Source: Allokutzneria multivorans (GTDB lineage: Bacteria > Actinomycetota > Actinomycetes > Mycobacteriales > Pseudonocardiaceae). Taken from it: a stretch of DNA of 64,000 nt. Under the pieces are notes generated by a model, which made no database searches, was not told the DNA's origin, and was given only the letters and a program-made list of their open reading frames with translations. Positions 40,669 to 48,186 of the stretch are shown here, piece by piece (the stretch's first letter is position 1; the number at the start of each line of letters is the position of its first letter). The stretch is taken from positions 434,001 to 498,000 of the forward strand of contig NZ_BAABAL010000005.1 in the NCBI RefSeq assembly GCF_039537405.1. Direction: 5' to 3'. Made by a program: the position numbers and the translations under genes.

Positions 40669-41766
40669 TCAGGGGCCGTACCACTGGTCGACGGGCTTGG
40701 GGGCCGCGGCGGTGGTGCCGATGACCAGCTCGGTGTCCAGGGTGACGGTGCGCGGACGGCCGTGGTCGGCGTTGTCCATCAGCAGTCGCCCGGCTGCGCG
40801 GCCCTTTTCCAGGACGGGCTGGCGAACCGTGGTCAGCCCGGCGCGCTCGGCCTCGGTGATGCCGTCGAAGCCGGTGACGGTGAGGTCCTGCGGCACCCGC
40901 AGCCCGCGCCGATGAGCCTCGTTGAGCGCGCCGAGCCCGAGGATGTCGGAGGTGCAGATGATCGCGGTCAGGTCGGGGTCGCGGTCGAGCAGCTGCCCGG
41001 CGGCGGTGGCACCGCTGGCGATGGTGTGGTCGAAGCGCTCGACGACGGGCACGTTCGTCCACTCGACGCCGACCGCGCCGAAGGTGTCGGCCAGCGCGGC
41101 GAGCCGGGCCCGCTGCACGTGGAAGTGGGCCTCGCGCTGCCGCTGCACGGACACGAAACCGTCGTTGCGGTCGCGGGCCAGGCGCATGCAGACCACGCCG
41201 ATGCGGCGGTGGCCGAGCTCGATGAGGTGCCTGGCGACGGCGGCGATGGCCTCGCGGTCGTCGATGCCGACCCGGTCGACGGAATCGACATCGGGCTGGT
41301 CGCACACCACGGTCGGCACGGGCCGCTCCAGCACGGCGGCCAGGTGGGGGTCGTCGTCGGGCACCGAGTAGACGACGAAGCCGTCGACGCCCGCGCGGTG
41401 CACGGCCGCGACGTCCTCGCGCTCGGGGTTGGCCGGGACGAGCAGCAGGCCCTGCCCGGCCTCCTCGCACGCCAGCGAGAGCCCTTCGAGGAACCCGACG
41501 GCCGCCGGGTCGCGGAAGGCGTAGGAGAGGTTCTCGGTCAGCAGCAGTCCGACCGCGCCCGCCTTGCGGGTGCGCAGGGACCGAGCAACCGGATCGGGAC
41601 CGGGGTAACCAAGGCGCCGCGCGGTCTCCAGCACTCGGCGGCGCAGCTCGGGCGAGAGCTGGTCGGGCCGGTTGTACGCGTTCGACACCGTCGTCCGCGA
41701 GACCCCGAGTTCCGCTGCCAGAGACGCCAAAGTAGCGGGGCGCCGCGTGTTCATCGACCGCGCCAT
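40669..41766 (-). CDS. LacI family transcriptional regulator
   Basis: A 365-residue repressor. ATG 41766 (MARSMNTRRPATLASLAAEL) is chosen because the HTH begins just after it; ATG 41754 is also possible. The HTH reads LASLAAELGVSRTTVSNAYN with the hinge helix following. Residues ~70-350 are a periplasmic-binding-protein-like sensor (VGLLLTENLSYAFRDPAAVG, HRRIGVVCMRLARDRN, DLTVTGFDGITEAERAGLTT). The ligand is unknown. No sugar gene is directly adjacent; the LpxA-like gene lies upstream on the same strand. A perfect dyad lies seven bases before the start codon. Confidence 0.87.
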   Translation of the reverse strand: MARSMNTRRPATLASLAAELGVSRTTVSNAYNRPDQLSPELRRRVLETARRLGYPGPDPVARSLRTRKAGAVGLLLTENLSYAFRDPAAVGFLEGLSLACEEAGQGLLLVPANPEREDVAAVHRAGVDGFVVYSVPDDDPHLAAVLERPVPTVVCDQPDVDSVDRVGIDDREAIAAVARHLIELGHRRIGVVCMRLARDRNDGFVSVQRQREAHFHVQRARLAALADTFGAVGVEWTNVPVVERFDHTIASGATAAGQLLDRDPDLTAIICTSDILGLGALNEAHRRGLRVPQDLTVTGFDGITEAERAGLTTVRQPVLEKGRAAGRLLMDNADHGRPRTVTLDTELVIGTTAAAPKPVDQWYGP

Positions 41767-41772
41767 GACGTG

Positions 41773-41783
41773 ACCGTAACGGT
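41773..41783. promoter_or_regulatory. Candidate autoregulatory operator
   Basis: ACCGTAACGGT, a perfect 5+1+5 dyad immediately upstream of the LacI-family start codon. Confidence 0.4.
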
Positions 41784-41926
41784 TCAGAACCACCGAGAGA
41801 AGTCCGGGTGACGAACCTGTGTTCAACTCAACAAATCCGCAGGTCAAAGCTCTGAACTCGACTGACTTTGGTCCAGACCAATTTGCGCATCTGTTCACTT
41901 CGCGGGATAAGGCTGCCCGATCGAGT

Positions 41927-41954
41927 GGCGGAGAGCGCTCTCGCGCCCTCCGCC
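41927..41954. promoter_or_regulatory. Palindrome within a hairpin downstream of the LpxA-like gene
   Basis: GAGAGCGCTCTC (41931-41942) is a perfect 12-bp palindrome resembling LacI-family boxes such as the CebR site (GGGAGCGCTCCC). It sits inside GGCGGAG/CTCCGCC arms, so it could instead be the terminator of the LpxA-like gene. Confidence 0.45.
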
Positions 41955-41963
41955 GTCAACGCT

Positions 41964-42650
41964 CTAGCGAGCCGCCCACTCCTTGAGGAGTCCGGCGAGC
42001 GCGTCGGGCACGCCCGCGGGCAGCTCAGCCGAGCCACCGAGCACGTGATCGGACAGGGCCTCGACCACGGAGTCGGAGCAGCCGAGCCGGGACAGGCCGA
42101 CGGTGTTCACGCCGACCGCCTTGGCCGGGTTGCCGACGACGGTGGTGAACGGCTTGACGACCTTGCGGACCGCGGCGGCCATGCCGATCATCGCGCCGGG
42201 GCCGATGTCGACCTGCTGGTGCACGGCGGCGGACATGCCGATGTTGGCGTAGGACCACACGTGGTTGTGCCCGGCGACGCGCGCGGACGGGGCGAGCGTG
42301 ACGTTGTCGTCGACGCGCACGTCGTGACCGATGTGGCTGTACACCAGGAAGAAGCAGTCGTCGCCGACGCGCGTCGGGCGGTGCGTGCCGCTGTGGATGG
42401 AGATGTGCTCGCGGAAGCGGTTGCGGTCGCCGATCACGACGCCGTGCTCGCTCTGCTCGCCCTCCCAGCCGACCACGTGGTGCGTGCCGCGGTTCTCCGG
42501 CGGCGTCCCGATGACCGCGCCGGGGCCGATCCAGTTCCCGTCGCCGATCCGCGTCGGCCCGAGGATGACCGCGTGCGGGCCGATGACGTTGTCCTCGCCG
42601 AGCTCGACGCCGTCGCCGATGATCGCCGTTGGGTGAATGCGGTTCGCCAT
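41964..42650 (-). CDS. LpxA-like left-handed beta-helix acyltransferase
   Basis: A 228-residue hexapeptide-repeat transferase resembling acyl-ACP:UDP-GlcNAc O-acyltransferase. It opens MANRIHPTAIIGDGVELGED and has repeated hexads. The LpxA-type core FREHISIHSGTHRPTRVGDD and LVYSHIGHDVRVDDN includes the histidine region used as general base. ATG 42650 is at the fold boundary. Actinobacteria do not make lipid A, so the acceptor must differ. The gene is divergent from the FkbH-like, acyl carrier and VOC genes. This suggests that it transfers an acyl group built on that carrier protein to a sugar nucleotide or other hydroxyl. Confidence 0.78.
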   Translation of the reverse strand: MANRIHPTAIIGDGVELGEDNVIGPHAVILGPTRIGDGNWIGPGAVIGTPPENRGTHHVVGWEGEQSEHGVVIGDRNRFREHISIHSGTHRPTRVGDDCFFLVYSHIGHDVRVDDNVTLAPSARVAGHNHVWSYANIGMSAAVHQQVDIGPGAMIGMAAAVRKVVKPFTTVVGNPAKAVGVNTVGLSRLGCSDSVVEALSDHVLGGSAELPAGVPDALAGLLKEWAAR

Positions 42651-42728
42651 GCGCGCATCCTGTCAGGCCCGTCACACGCCGCCGTGACCAGTCCTGATCG
42701 GCCCCGGAGGCCGCCTCACCCGTTTCGG

Positions 42729-42734
42729 TAGACT
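42729..42734 (+). promoter_or_regulatory. Candidate -10 element of the FkbH operon
   Basis: TAGACT, 46 bases before GTG 42780, in the divergent gap between the LpxA-like and FkbH-like genes. No convincing -35 was found. Confidence 0.35.
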
Positions 42735-42779
42735 CGCCCGGACCTGCGACCCCGAGCACCCGAAGCGAGGCCGAAGACC

Positions 42780-44636
42780 GTGGTGGACGCGACCGACGGG
42801 TTCCTCACCAACCTCACGGCCGCGGCGAAGGCGGGGAGCCCCCTGGGCCGGGCCGATCTGACCGCGCTCGCCCAGAGCGACGATCCCGCGGCCTTCCGCA
42901 AGCTCGGCAGGACGTTGAAGTCGGCCACCGCCGAAGCCACTGGGCTGAACGCCACCAAGGTCGGCGTGCTCGCCACGTACACGGTCGGCCCGCTGGAGCC
43001 GATCCTGCGCGCGAGCCTCGCGGCGGGCGGGATGCTGCCGAGCTTCACCACGGGTGACTACGCCGCGTTCGAGCTCACGCTGTCACGGGCGGACGACCCG
43101 CTCTTCGACGCGGGCCAGGACGTGCTGTTCTGCACCACCGACTCCTCCTACTTCCTGCCCAAGGACTGGAGCGGCAGCGATGTCGACGCGCTGACCGCCT
43201 TCATCACCGAGCGCGTGCAGTCCTTCCGCGGCCTGCTCGCCGACGTGGTGACCCGGGGCAAGACCACCGTGCTCACGCACACCGTCCCGCTGCCCGCCGT
43301 GGTCCGCGACGGACTCGTCAGCTGGAGCGCGCGGGCGAAGGTCAGCCGCTGCTGGGCCCAGCTCAACGCCGCGATCCTGGAGCTGGCCGAGGAGCACTCG
43401 GCGATCGCCGTCGCCGACTTCGTCAGCGCGCTCGCCGACGAAGCCGTTGCCGCGCAGGACGATCGGCTGCTGCGCTTCGCCGATCTCCCCTACACCGACG
43501 CGGCGCTGATGGTGCTGGCCCGCGAGGCGCGGCGGTTCCTCCAGGCGAAGACCGGGCTCTCCCGCAAGGTGCTCGCACTGGACCTGGACAACACCCAGTG
43601 GGGCGGCGTGCTCGGCGAGGTCGGCGCGGCGGGCGTCGAGCTGGGCGGGCTCTACCCGGGCAGCGCCTACACGGAGTTCCAGCGCAGCGTGCTCCGCCTG
43701 CGGGACCAGGGCGTGATCCTGGCGCTGGCGAGCAAGAACGACGCCGAGCACGTCGAGTCCGCGCTGACCGAGCACCCGGAAGTGTTGCTGCGCCCAGAGA
43801 TGTTCTCGGCGAGCGCGGTCAACTGGTCGCCGAAGTCCGGCAACCTCAAGGCGATGGCCGCACAGCTGAGCCTGTCGCCGAACTCCTTCGTGTTCATGGA
43901 CGACTCGCGCTTCGAGCGCGGCGAGGTGACCGCCGCACTGCCCGAAGTCGCGGTGATCGCCGCCGACGGCGACCCGGCCTACCTGGTGCGGAACCTGTTG
44001 CGTGGCGGGTGGTTCGACACCCTGGAGCTGACCGACACCGACCGCAAGCGCCCCGGGCTGTACAAGGCGCGGGCCGAGCGCGGGAACTTCGCCGAGGGCT
44101 TCGGTTCGGCCGACGACTACCTCAAGGCGCTCGAAGTCGTCGTCACCGTCGCCGAGGCAACGCCGTTCGACGTGGCCCGGATCGCGCAGCTCGCCGCGCG
44201 CACCAACCAGTTCAACCTCACCGGCCTGCGCTTCGACCAGGCCGAGACCACCACGATGTCCGAGAGCGACGACCACGTCGTGCTGTCCTGCTCGGTGGCC
44301 GACCGCTTCGGCGACGAGGGCATGGTGGGCGCCGCGTGGGTCCGCAAGGACGCCGACGCGTGGGAGGTGCTCAACCTGGTGATGAGCTGCCGCGTGCTCG
44401 GTCGCGGGGTGGAGCAGGCCATGGTCGGCTGGCTGCTGCGGCAGGCAAAGGAATCCGGAGCGGCCACGCTGCGCGGCACCTTCACGCCGTCGGCGCGCAA
44501 CACCGTCTCGTCGAAGCTGTGGTCTCAGCTCGGTTTCACGCACACCGGGGACAGGGATTCCACCCAGGTCCACGAGCTGGCCGTGGACGGCGCCGCCGAC
44601 CTCGTGCCCGATTCGATCCAACTCAAGGAGAAGTGA
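42780..44636 (+). CDS. FkbH-like HAD-IIIC family protein
   Basis: A 618-residue three-part protein. Residues ~1-255 resemble the SGNH-like N-terminal domain of long FkbH proteins (VGVLATYTVGPLEPIL, TGDYAAFELTL). Residues ~262-420 are the HAD-IIIC core: VLALDLDNTQWGGVLGE with the DxD at 267/269, ALASKND, and FVFMDDSRFERGEV. Residues ~450-605 are GNAT-like, with ARTNQFNLTG and SCRVLGRGVEQAM. FkbH enzymes load a glyceryl unit from 1,3-bisphosphoglycerate onto an acyl carrier protein. A carrier gene follows eight bases later, which fits. GTG 42780 and GTG 42783 are both possible starts. Confidence 0.85.
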   Translation: MVDATDGFLTNLTAAAKAGSPLGRADLTALAQSDDPAAFRKLGRTLKSATAEATGLNATKVGVLATYTVGPLEPILRASLAAGGMLPSFTTGDYAAFELTLSRADDPLFDAGQDVLFCTTDSSYFLPKDWSGSDVDALTAFITERVQSFRGLLADVVTRGKTTVLTHTVPLPAVVRDGLVSWSARAKVSRCWAQLNAAILELAEEHSAIAVADFVSALADEAVAAQDDRLLRFADLPYTDAALMVLAREARRFLQAKTGLSRKVLALDLDNTQWGGVLGEVGAAGVELGGLYPGSAYTEFQRSVLRLRDQGVILALASKNDAEHVESALTEHPEVLLRPEMFSASAVNWSPKSGNLKAMAAQLSLSPNSFVFMDDSRFERGEVTAALPEVAVIAADGDPAYLVRNLLRGGWFDTLELTDTDRKRPGLYKARAERGNFAEGFGSADDYLKALEVVVTVAEATPFDVARIAQLAARTNQFNLTGLRFDQAETTTMSESDDHVVLSCSVADRFGDEGMVGAAWVRKDADAWEVLNLVMSCRVLGRGVEQAMVGWLLRQAKESGAATLRGTFTPSARNTVSSKLWSQLGFTHTGDRDSTQVHELAVDGAADLVPDSIQLKEK

Positions 44637-44643
44637 CGCAGTC

Positions 44644-44889
44644 ATGGCGGACACGCAGTCGGTGACCGACGGGGTTCTGGACATCCTGGAGGACGTGCTG
44701 GAGATCCCGCGCGCGGACCTTGAGGCGCACCCGACCCTGCGCGACCACGAGAACTGGGACAGCATGGGCGCGTTGGAGATCCTCTCCCAGGTGGAGGGCC
44801 GCTTCGGCGTCCAGCTCGACCTGCGCGAGTTCAACGCGGCCAAGACCGTCGACGAGCTAGCCTCGGCCGTCAGCGCGGGGATCAAGTAG
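44644..44889 (+). CDS. Acyl carrier protein
   Basis: An 81-residue carrier. Ser40 in ENWDSMGALEIL is the expected phosphopantetheine site (DSM instead of the more usual DSL). Four helices are apparent and the protein is acidic. ATG 44644 follows AAGGAGAAG (part of the FkbH C-terminal codons). It lies between the FkbH-like and VOC genes with one-base overlap into the latter. It is most likely the dedicated carrier for a glyceryl or related three-carbon unit rather than the fatty-acid synthase carrier. Confidence 0.9.
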   Translation: MADTQSVTDGVLDILEDVLEIPRADLEAHPTLRDHENWDSMGALEILSQVEGRFGVQLDLREFNAAKTVDELASAVSAGIK

Positions 44890-45320
44890 TGATCCTCGGC
44901 ATCGACCACGTCGGCGTCGCGGTCAAGGACCCCGAGGCCGCGGGCAAGCTCCTCACCGCGCTCGGCATGTCCCAGGGCGAGACCGGCACCGCCGACGAGT
45001 ACGGCGTGGCGTGCGAGTTCTGGGGCCTGTCCGGCAAGCCGGAGGAGGTCAGCGTCGAGCTGGTCTCCCCGACCCGCGAGGACTCGTCGGTCCAGTCGCA
45101 GCTGGCCAAGAAGGGTCCTGGCGCGTACCACATCGCGCTGGAGGTCGACGACCTCGCGGCGGAGATGACGCGCCTGCGTTCCCAGGGCTTCGTCCAGCTC
45201 GACGCCGAGCCGTGCGCGGGTGCTCGCGAAGGCATGCAGGTCGCCTTCTTCTACCTCGGCCGGGCCGCCGGTTTCCTCATCGAGCTGGTCCAGTACTCCA
45301 CCCCGCGCCGCGCCCAGTAG
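44889..45320 (+). CDS. VOC-fold protein, methylmalonyl-CoA epimerase-like
   Basis: A 143-residue two-module VOC (glyoxalase-fold) protein. GTG 44889 shares one base with the carrier stop. Metal positions of the epimerase family are visible: His in ILGIDHVGVAV, Glu in VSVELVSP, His in GAYHIALEVDDL and Glu in GFLIELVQ. Methylmalonyl-CoA epimerase itself acts on a CoA ester; here the partner may be an acyl-ACP whose alpha carbon is inverted. That is inference from neighbours. A glyoxalase or isomerase role is possible. It closes the FkbH operon and is followed by a 30-bp repeat array. Confidence 0.72.
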   Translation: MILGIDHVGVAVKDPEAAGKLLTALGMSQGETGTADEYGVACEFWGLSGKPEEVSVELVSPTREDSSVQSQLAKKGPGAYHIALEVDDLAAEMTRLRSQGFVQLDAEPCAGAREGMQVAFFYLGRAAGFLIELVQYSTPRRAQ

Positions 45321-45334
45321 CCCTCCGCCCCGCC

Positions 45335-45504
45335 AACGTCCCGTTCGGTGCGCTGAACGCGCTGAACGACCCGTTCGGTGCGTCTAACGCACTAAACGAC
45401 CCGTTCAGGGCTTCTAGCGCACTGAACGGGTCGTTCGGGGCTTCTAGCGCACTAAACGGGTCGTTCGGGGCATCTAGCGCACTAAACGGGTCGTTCAGGG
45501 CTTA
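45335..45504. repeat. 30-bp palindromic tandem array, locus 2
   Basis: Units start at 45335, 45365, 45395, 45425, 45455 and 45485 (last partial), all exactly 30 bp apart. The core is AACGACCCGTT or its reverse complement AACGGGTCGTT. A second dyad, GTGCGTCTAACGCAC, lies in unit 2. The array fills the gap between convergent genes. Confidence 0.92.
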
Positions 45505-45513
45505 AGCGCTGGG

Positions 45514-46539
45514 TCAGGACGGTGGGGCGGTGGACTCGCGCACCACGAGGCGGGGGCGGAACACGCGGCTGTAGCTGCCGCCGGTGCGCCTCGCGCCCGG
45601 GGTGAGGCGTTGGACCAGCTCGTCGACGGCCGCGCGGGCCATCTCCGCGATCGGCTGGGCGAGCGTGGTCAGCGCCGGAGTGCAGTACGCCGCAAGGGGA
45701 ATGTCGTCGAAGCCGACGATCGACATCTGCCCGGGGACCGAGAGCCCGCGCCGGTGCGCCTCGCGCATCGCGCCGAGCGCCATGTGGTCCGACGAGCAGA
45801 TCACGGCGGTCGGAGCCGACGCGGAGTCGAGCAGCGTGGCCATCGCGGCAGCTCCGCCCTCGGCGCCGTAAGGTGCGTGCGCCACAAGGGTTTCGTCGGC
45901 GTGCAGGCCGGATTCCTCAAGCGCCGCAGCCCATCCGGCGCGCTTCAACCGCGTCGGCAGTGAGCGCGCGGGACCGCAGACGAAGCCGATCCGCTTGTGC
46001 CCCAGCTCAACCAGGTGCCGGGTCGCGAGGTAGCCGGCGACCTGCTCGTCGACCGTCACGTCGGGAACGTCGAGCCCGGGTGCGCCGCCGTTGACGAAGA
46101 CCATGTGCACGCCGTCGGCCAGCAACCGCGCGTAGTAGGTCTCTCCGCCCGCTTCGACGTTCGTGATTTCCGGGGACACGAAGACCATGCCCTCGACGCC
46201 GCGCGCGAGCAGCATTCGGACGTACTCCTCCTCGCGCAGCGCCCAGCCCTCGGAGCGGGTGTTGCACAGCAGCGACGAGTAGCCCGCCAGCGACGCGCGC
46301 GTCTCCAGCGCCTCCGCGTAGGCCGGGAAGATCGGGTTCGACAGCTCGGGCACGAGCAGGCCGATCACCCCGGTGCGTTGCAGCGCGCCCAGGCCGCGAG
46401 GGCTGTAGGGCAACTCCCCCAACGCTTCCAGCACTCGGCGCCGGGTCGCCTCGTTGACGCCCGCGCGCCGGTTCAGCACCCGGCTCACCGTCGAGATGCT
46501 CACGCCAGCGGCCTTGGCGATCTCGGCAAGACCTGCCAC
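45514..46539 (-). CDS. LacI family regulator, likely of the adjacent sugar ABC operon
   Basis: A 341-residue repressor. GTG 46539 has GGAGGAG three bases further upstream (GGAGGAGCGCGTG), so it is preferred over an earlier in-frame codon. The HTH is LAEIAKAAGVSISTVSRVLN with hinge RRVLEALGELPYSPRGLG. The sensor domain includes IGLLVPELSNPIFPAYAEAL, HKRIGFVCGPARSLPTRLKR and IVGFDDIPLAAYCTPALTTL. It is divergent from the substrate-binding protein gene across 239 bases holding a promoter and TTGCA-type dyads. The classic regulator-transporter arrangement suggests control by the imported sugar, as with MalR-type repressors. Confidence 0.9.
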   Translation of the reverse strand: MAGLAEIAKAAGVSISTVSRVLNRRAGVNEATRRRVLEALGELPYSPRGLGALQRTGVIGLLVPELSNPIFPAYAEALETRASLAGYSSLLCNTRSEGWALREEEYVRMLLARGVEGMVFVSPEITNVEAGGETYYARLLADGVHMVFVNGGAPGLDVPDVTVDEQVAGYLATRHLVELGHKRIGFVCGPARSLPTRLKRAGWAAALEESGLHADETLVAHAPYGAEGGAAAMATLLDSASAPTAVICSSDHMALGAMREAHRRGLSVPGQMSIVGFDDIPLAAYCTPALTTLAQPIAEMARAAVDELVQRLTPGARRTGGSYSRVFRPRLVVRESTAPPS

Positions 46540-46658
46540 GCGCTCCTCCGTTCTCCTGCCGTCGGGCACTAGCCTGCCGAGGTCAGCAAGTTTTTGCAAT
46601 GGCCTGAAGAATGTTGCAGTGACTTCGGGCTTGTTACTGGTTGGTTACGCCAGAAGTC

Positions 46659-46686
46659 TTGACCGAACATGCCCTTCGGGTATGAA
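46659..46686 (+). promoter_or_regulatory. Promoter of the second sugar ABC operon
   Basis: TTGACC (46659-46664), 16-bp spacer, TATGAA (46681-46686), about 93 bases before the lipoprotein start. Confidence 0.55.
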
Positions 46687-46704
46687 ATCCGCGTCAGCCT
46701 CAAC

Positions 46705-46716
46705 GCAAAAGCTTGC
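46705..46716. promoter_or_regulatory. Candidate LacI-family operator
   Basis: GCAAAAGCTTGC, with GCAA/TTGC arms, just downstream of the -10 box. Further half-sites TGCAA and TTGCA occur at about 46596 and 46612 in the same gap. Repressor binding here would block transcription. Confidence 0.45.
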
Positions 46717-46778
46717 AGAAGTTGACCCGCCTGCCGCCGACGACGACGCGCAGGTACACGGAGGGAACGACAGCAACG

Positions 46779-48041
46779 ATGCGACGCACACCCCTCGCGA
46801 AGAACCTCATCCGCGCCGCCGCGCTGACGGCGGCGGGAGCGCTCGCCCTCACCGGCTGCGGCGGTGGCTCCGGCAGCGGCAACGCCAACAAGATCGTTTT
46901 CTGGGACACCAGCGGCCCCAACGAGCACCCGGTGTTCAAGAAGCTGGCCGAGGGCTGCGCCACCAAGGGCGGCTACCAGGTCCAGCCCGAGCAGGTCGCC
47001 TTCGACCAGGCTCGCAGCAACTACAAGACCAACGCGCAGGGCGGGCAGGGTCCCGACGTGTTCCGCGCCGAGGTCGCCTGGGTCTCCGAGTTCGCCAAGA
47101 ACGGGCTGATCCAGGACCTGTCCGCGACCGACCTCGCCAAGGACGGCGCCGACTACCTGGACGTGGCGGCCGGCTCGACCAAGTACGACGGCAAGACCTA
47201 CGCCGTCCCGCAGGTCACCGACACCCTCGGCCTGCTCTACAACAAGAAGATGCTCGCCGACGCGGGCATCCAGCCGCCGAAGACGTGGGACGAGGTGAAG
47301 GCCGCGGGCGCGAAGCTCGGCGAGAAGGCCTTCTTCGTCAACAACGACGCCTACTACGCGCTGCCGTTCATCTACGGCGACGGCGGTGACCTGGTGGACA
47401 CCGCGTCCAAGAAGATCACCGTGAACGCGGCGGCCTCGGTCAAGGGCGTCGAGACCGCGAAGTCGTTGCTGGACGCGAAGGCCGCGCAGACCGCGCAGGA
47501 CCCGAGCAACTCCTACAACAACATGAAGGCCGCGTTCTCCGGCGGCCAGGTCGCGATGATCATCGACGGTCCGTGGGCCGTGGTGGACATCCTCAAGAGC
47601 GACGCGTTCAAGGACGCCTCCAACCTCGGCATCGCTCCCGTTCCCGGTGCGAGCGCGGGCAAGGGCTCCGGGCCGGTCGGCGGGCACAACTACGTGATCC
47701 GCCAGGGCACCAAGGCCAAGGACAACGCCATCAAGTTCATCCAGTGCATGAGCTCGGCGGAGTCGCAGGCCACGGTCGCCAAGGAACTGGGCCTGCTGCC
47801 CACCCGCAAGGCCGTCTACGACAACGCCGACGTCAAGTCGCAGGCCGTGGTCACGGGCTTCTCCGAGGCGATCAAGTCGGCGCACGCCCGCGCGTGGATT
47901 CCCGAGGGCGGCCAGCTCTTCGACCCGTTGAAGATCGGCTACGCCGACGTCCTCTCCGGCAAGAAGACCGCCAAGGTCGCGCTGGACGAGGTCGCCAAGA
48001 CCTACAAGGACCAGGTCGTCAAGGAGTATTCGCAGGGCTGA
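46779..48041 (+). CDS. Sugar ABC transporter substrate-binding lipoprotein (MalE-like)
   Basis: A 420-residue lipoprotein. The signal has a clear lipobox LALTGC, then a Gly/Ser linker. MalE-type features: KIVFWDTSGPNEHPVFKKLA, GQGPDVFRAEVAWVSEFAKN, QVTDTLGLLYNKKMLADAGI, and FSGGQVAMIIDGPWAV. Maltose or another alpha-glucoside is the likely ligand by resemblance, but this is not certain. ATG 46779 has GGAGGG at a rather long distance. The gene is separated from its permeases by a MITE-like inverted repeat and a hairpin, which may keep lipoprotein expression above that of the permeases. Confidence 0.87.
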   Translation: MRRTPLAKNLIRAAALTAAGALALTGCGGGSGSGNANKIVFWDTSGPNEHPVFKKLAEGCATKGGYQVQPEQVAFDQARSNYKTNAQGGQGPDVFRAEVAWVSEFAKNGLIQDLSATDLAKDGADYLDVAAGSTKYDGKTYAVPQVTDTLGLLYNKKMLADAGIQPPKTWDEVKAAGAKLGEKAFFVNNDAYYALPFIYGDGGDLVDTASKKITVNAAASVKGVETAKSLLDAKAAQTAQDPSNSYNNMKAAFSGGQVAMIIDGPWAVVDILKSDAFKDASNLGIAPVPGASAGKGSGPVGGHNYVIRQGTKAKDNAIKFIQCMSSAESQATVAKELGLLPTRKAVYDNADVKSQAVVTGFSEAIKSAHARAWIPEGGQLFDPLKIGYADVLSGKKTAKVALDEVAKTYKDQVVKEYSQG

Positions 48042-48045
48042 CCGA

Positions 48046-48130
48046 CTAGGGCGTGTTTCATGGGTCTCGTTCGATGAGAGTCGGGATCGGCCCGGCTATC
48101 GCGAACACGGACCTGTGAAACGCGCCCTAG
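48046..48130. mobile_element. MITE-like inverted-repeat element flanked by CTAG
   Basis: An 85-bp segment between two CTAG tetramers. The left end CTAGGGCGTGTTTCATGGGT and the right end read on the other strand (CTAGGGCGCGTTTCACAGGT) match at 17 of 20 positions. CTAG at both edges fits the YTAR target duplication of IS5-type elements. There is no ORF inside, so it is a non-autonomous candidate. It lies five bases after the lipoprotein stop. Confidence 0.6.
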
Positions 48131-48155
48131 GGCGCCCCTCACCACGAGGGGCGCC
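48131..48155 (+). terminator. Intra-operon hairpin (attenuator or RNA-stability element)
   Basis: GGCGCCCCTC, ACCAC, GAGGGGCGCC: perfect 10-bp stem with a 5-nt loop, between the binding-protein and permease genes. Such structures often reduce read-through into permeases. Confidence 0.75.
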
Positions 48156-48186
48156 TTCTCGGTCTCGGACACGGGAGTCAGGGACA

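Noticed and set aside
41964..42650. Lipid A biosynthesis acyltransferase LpxA
   Set aside because: The fold matches, but no lpxB/C/D genes are present and actinobacteria lack lipid A. It is called LpxA-like only.
45011..45505. ORF running through the locus 2 array with a 10-residue repeat (ALNDPFGAS / ALNGSFGAS)
   Set aside because: Its first part is a shadow of the VOC gene in another frame, and the repeat frame stays open only because the DNA unit is 30 bp. No independent start with a ribosome site was seen.
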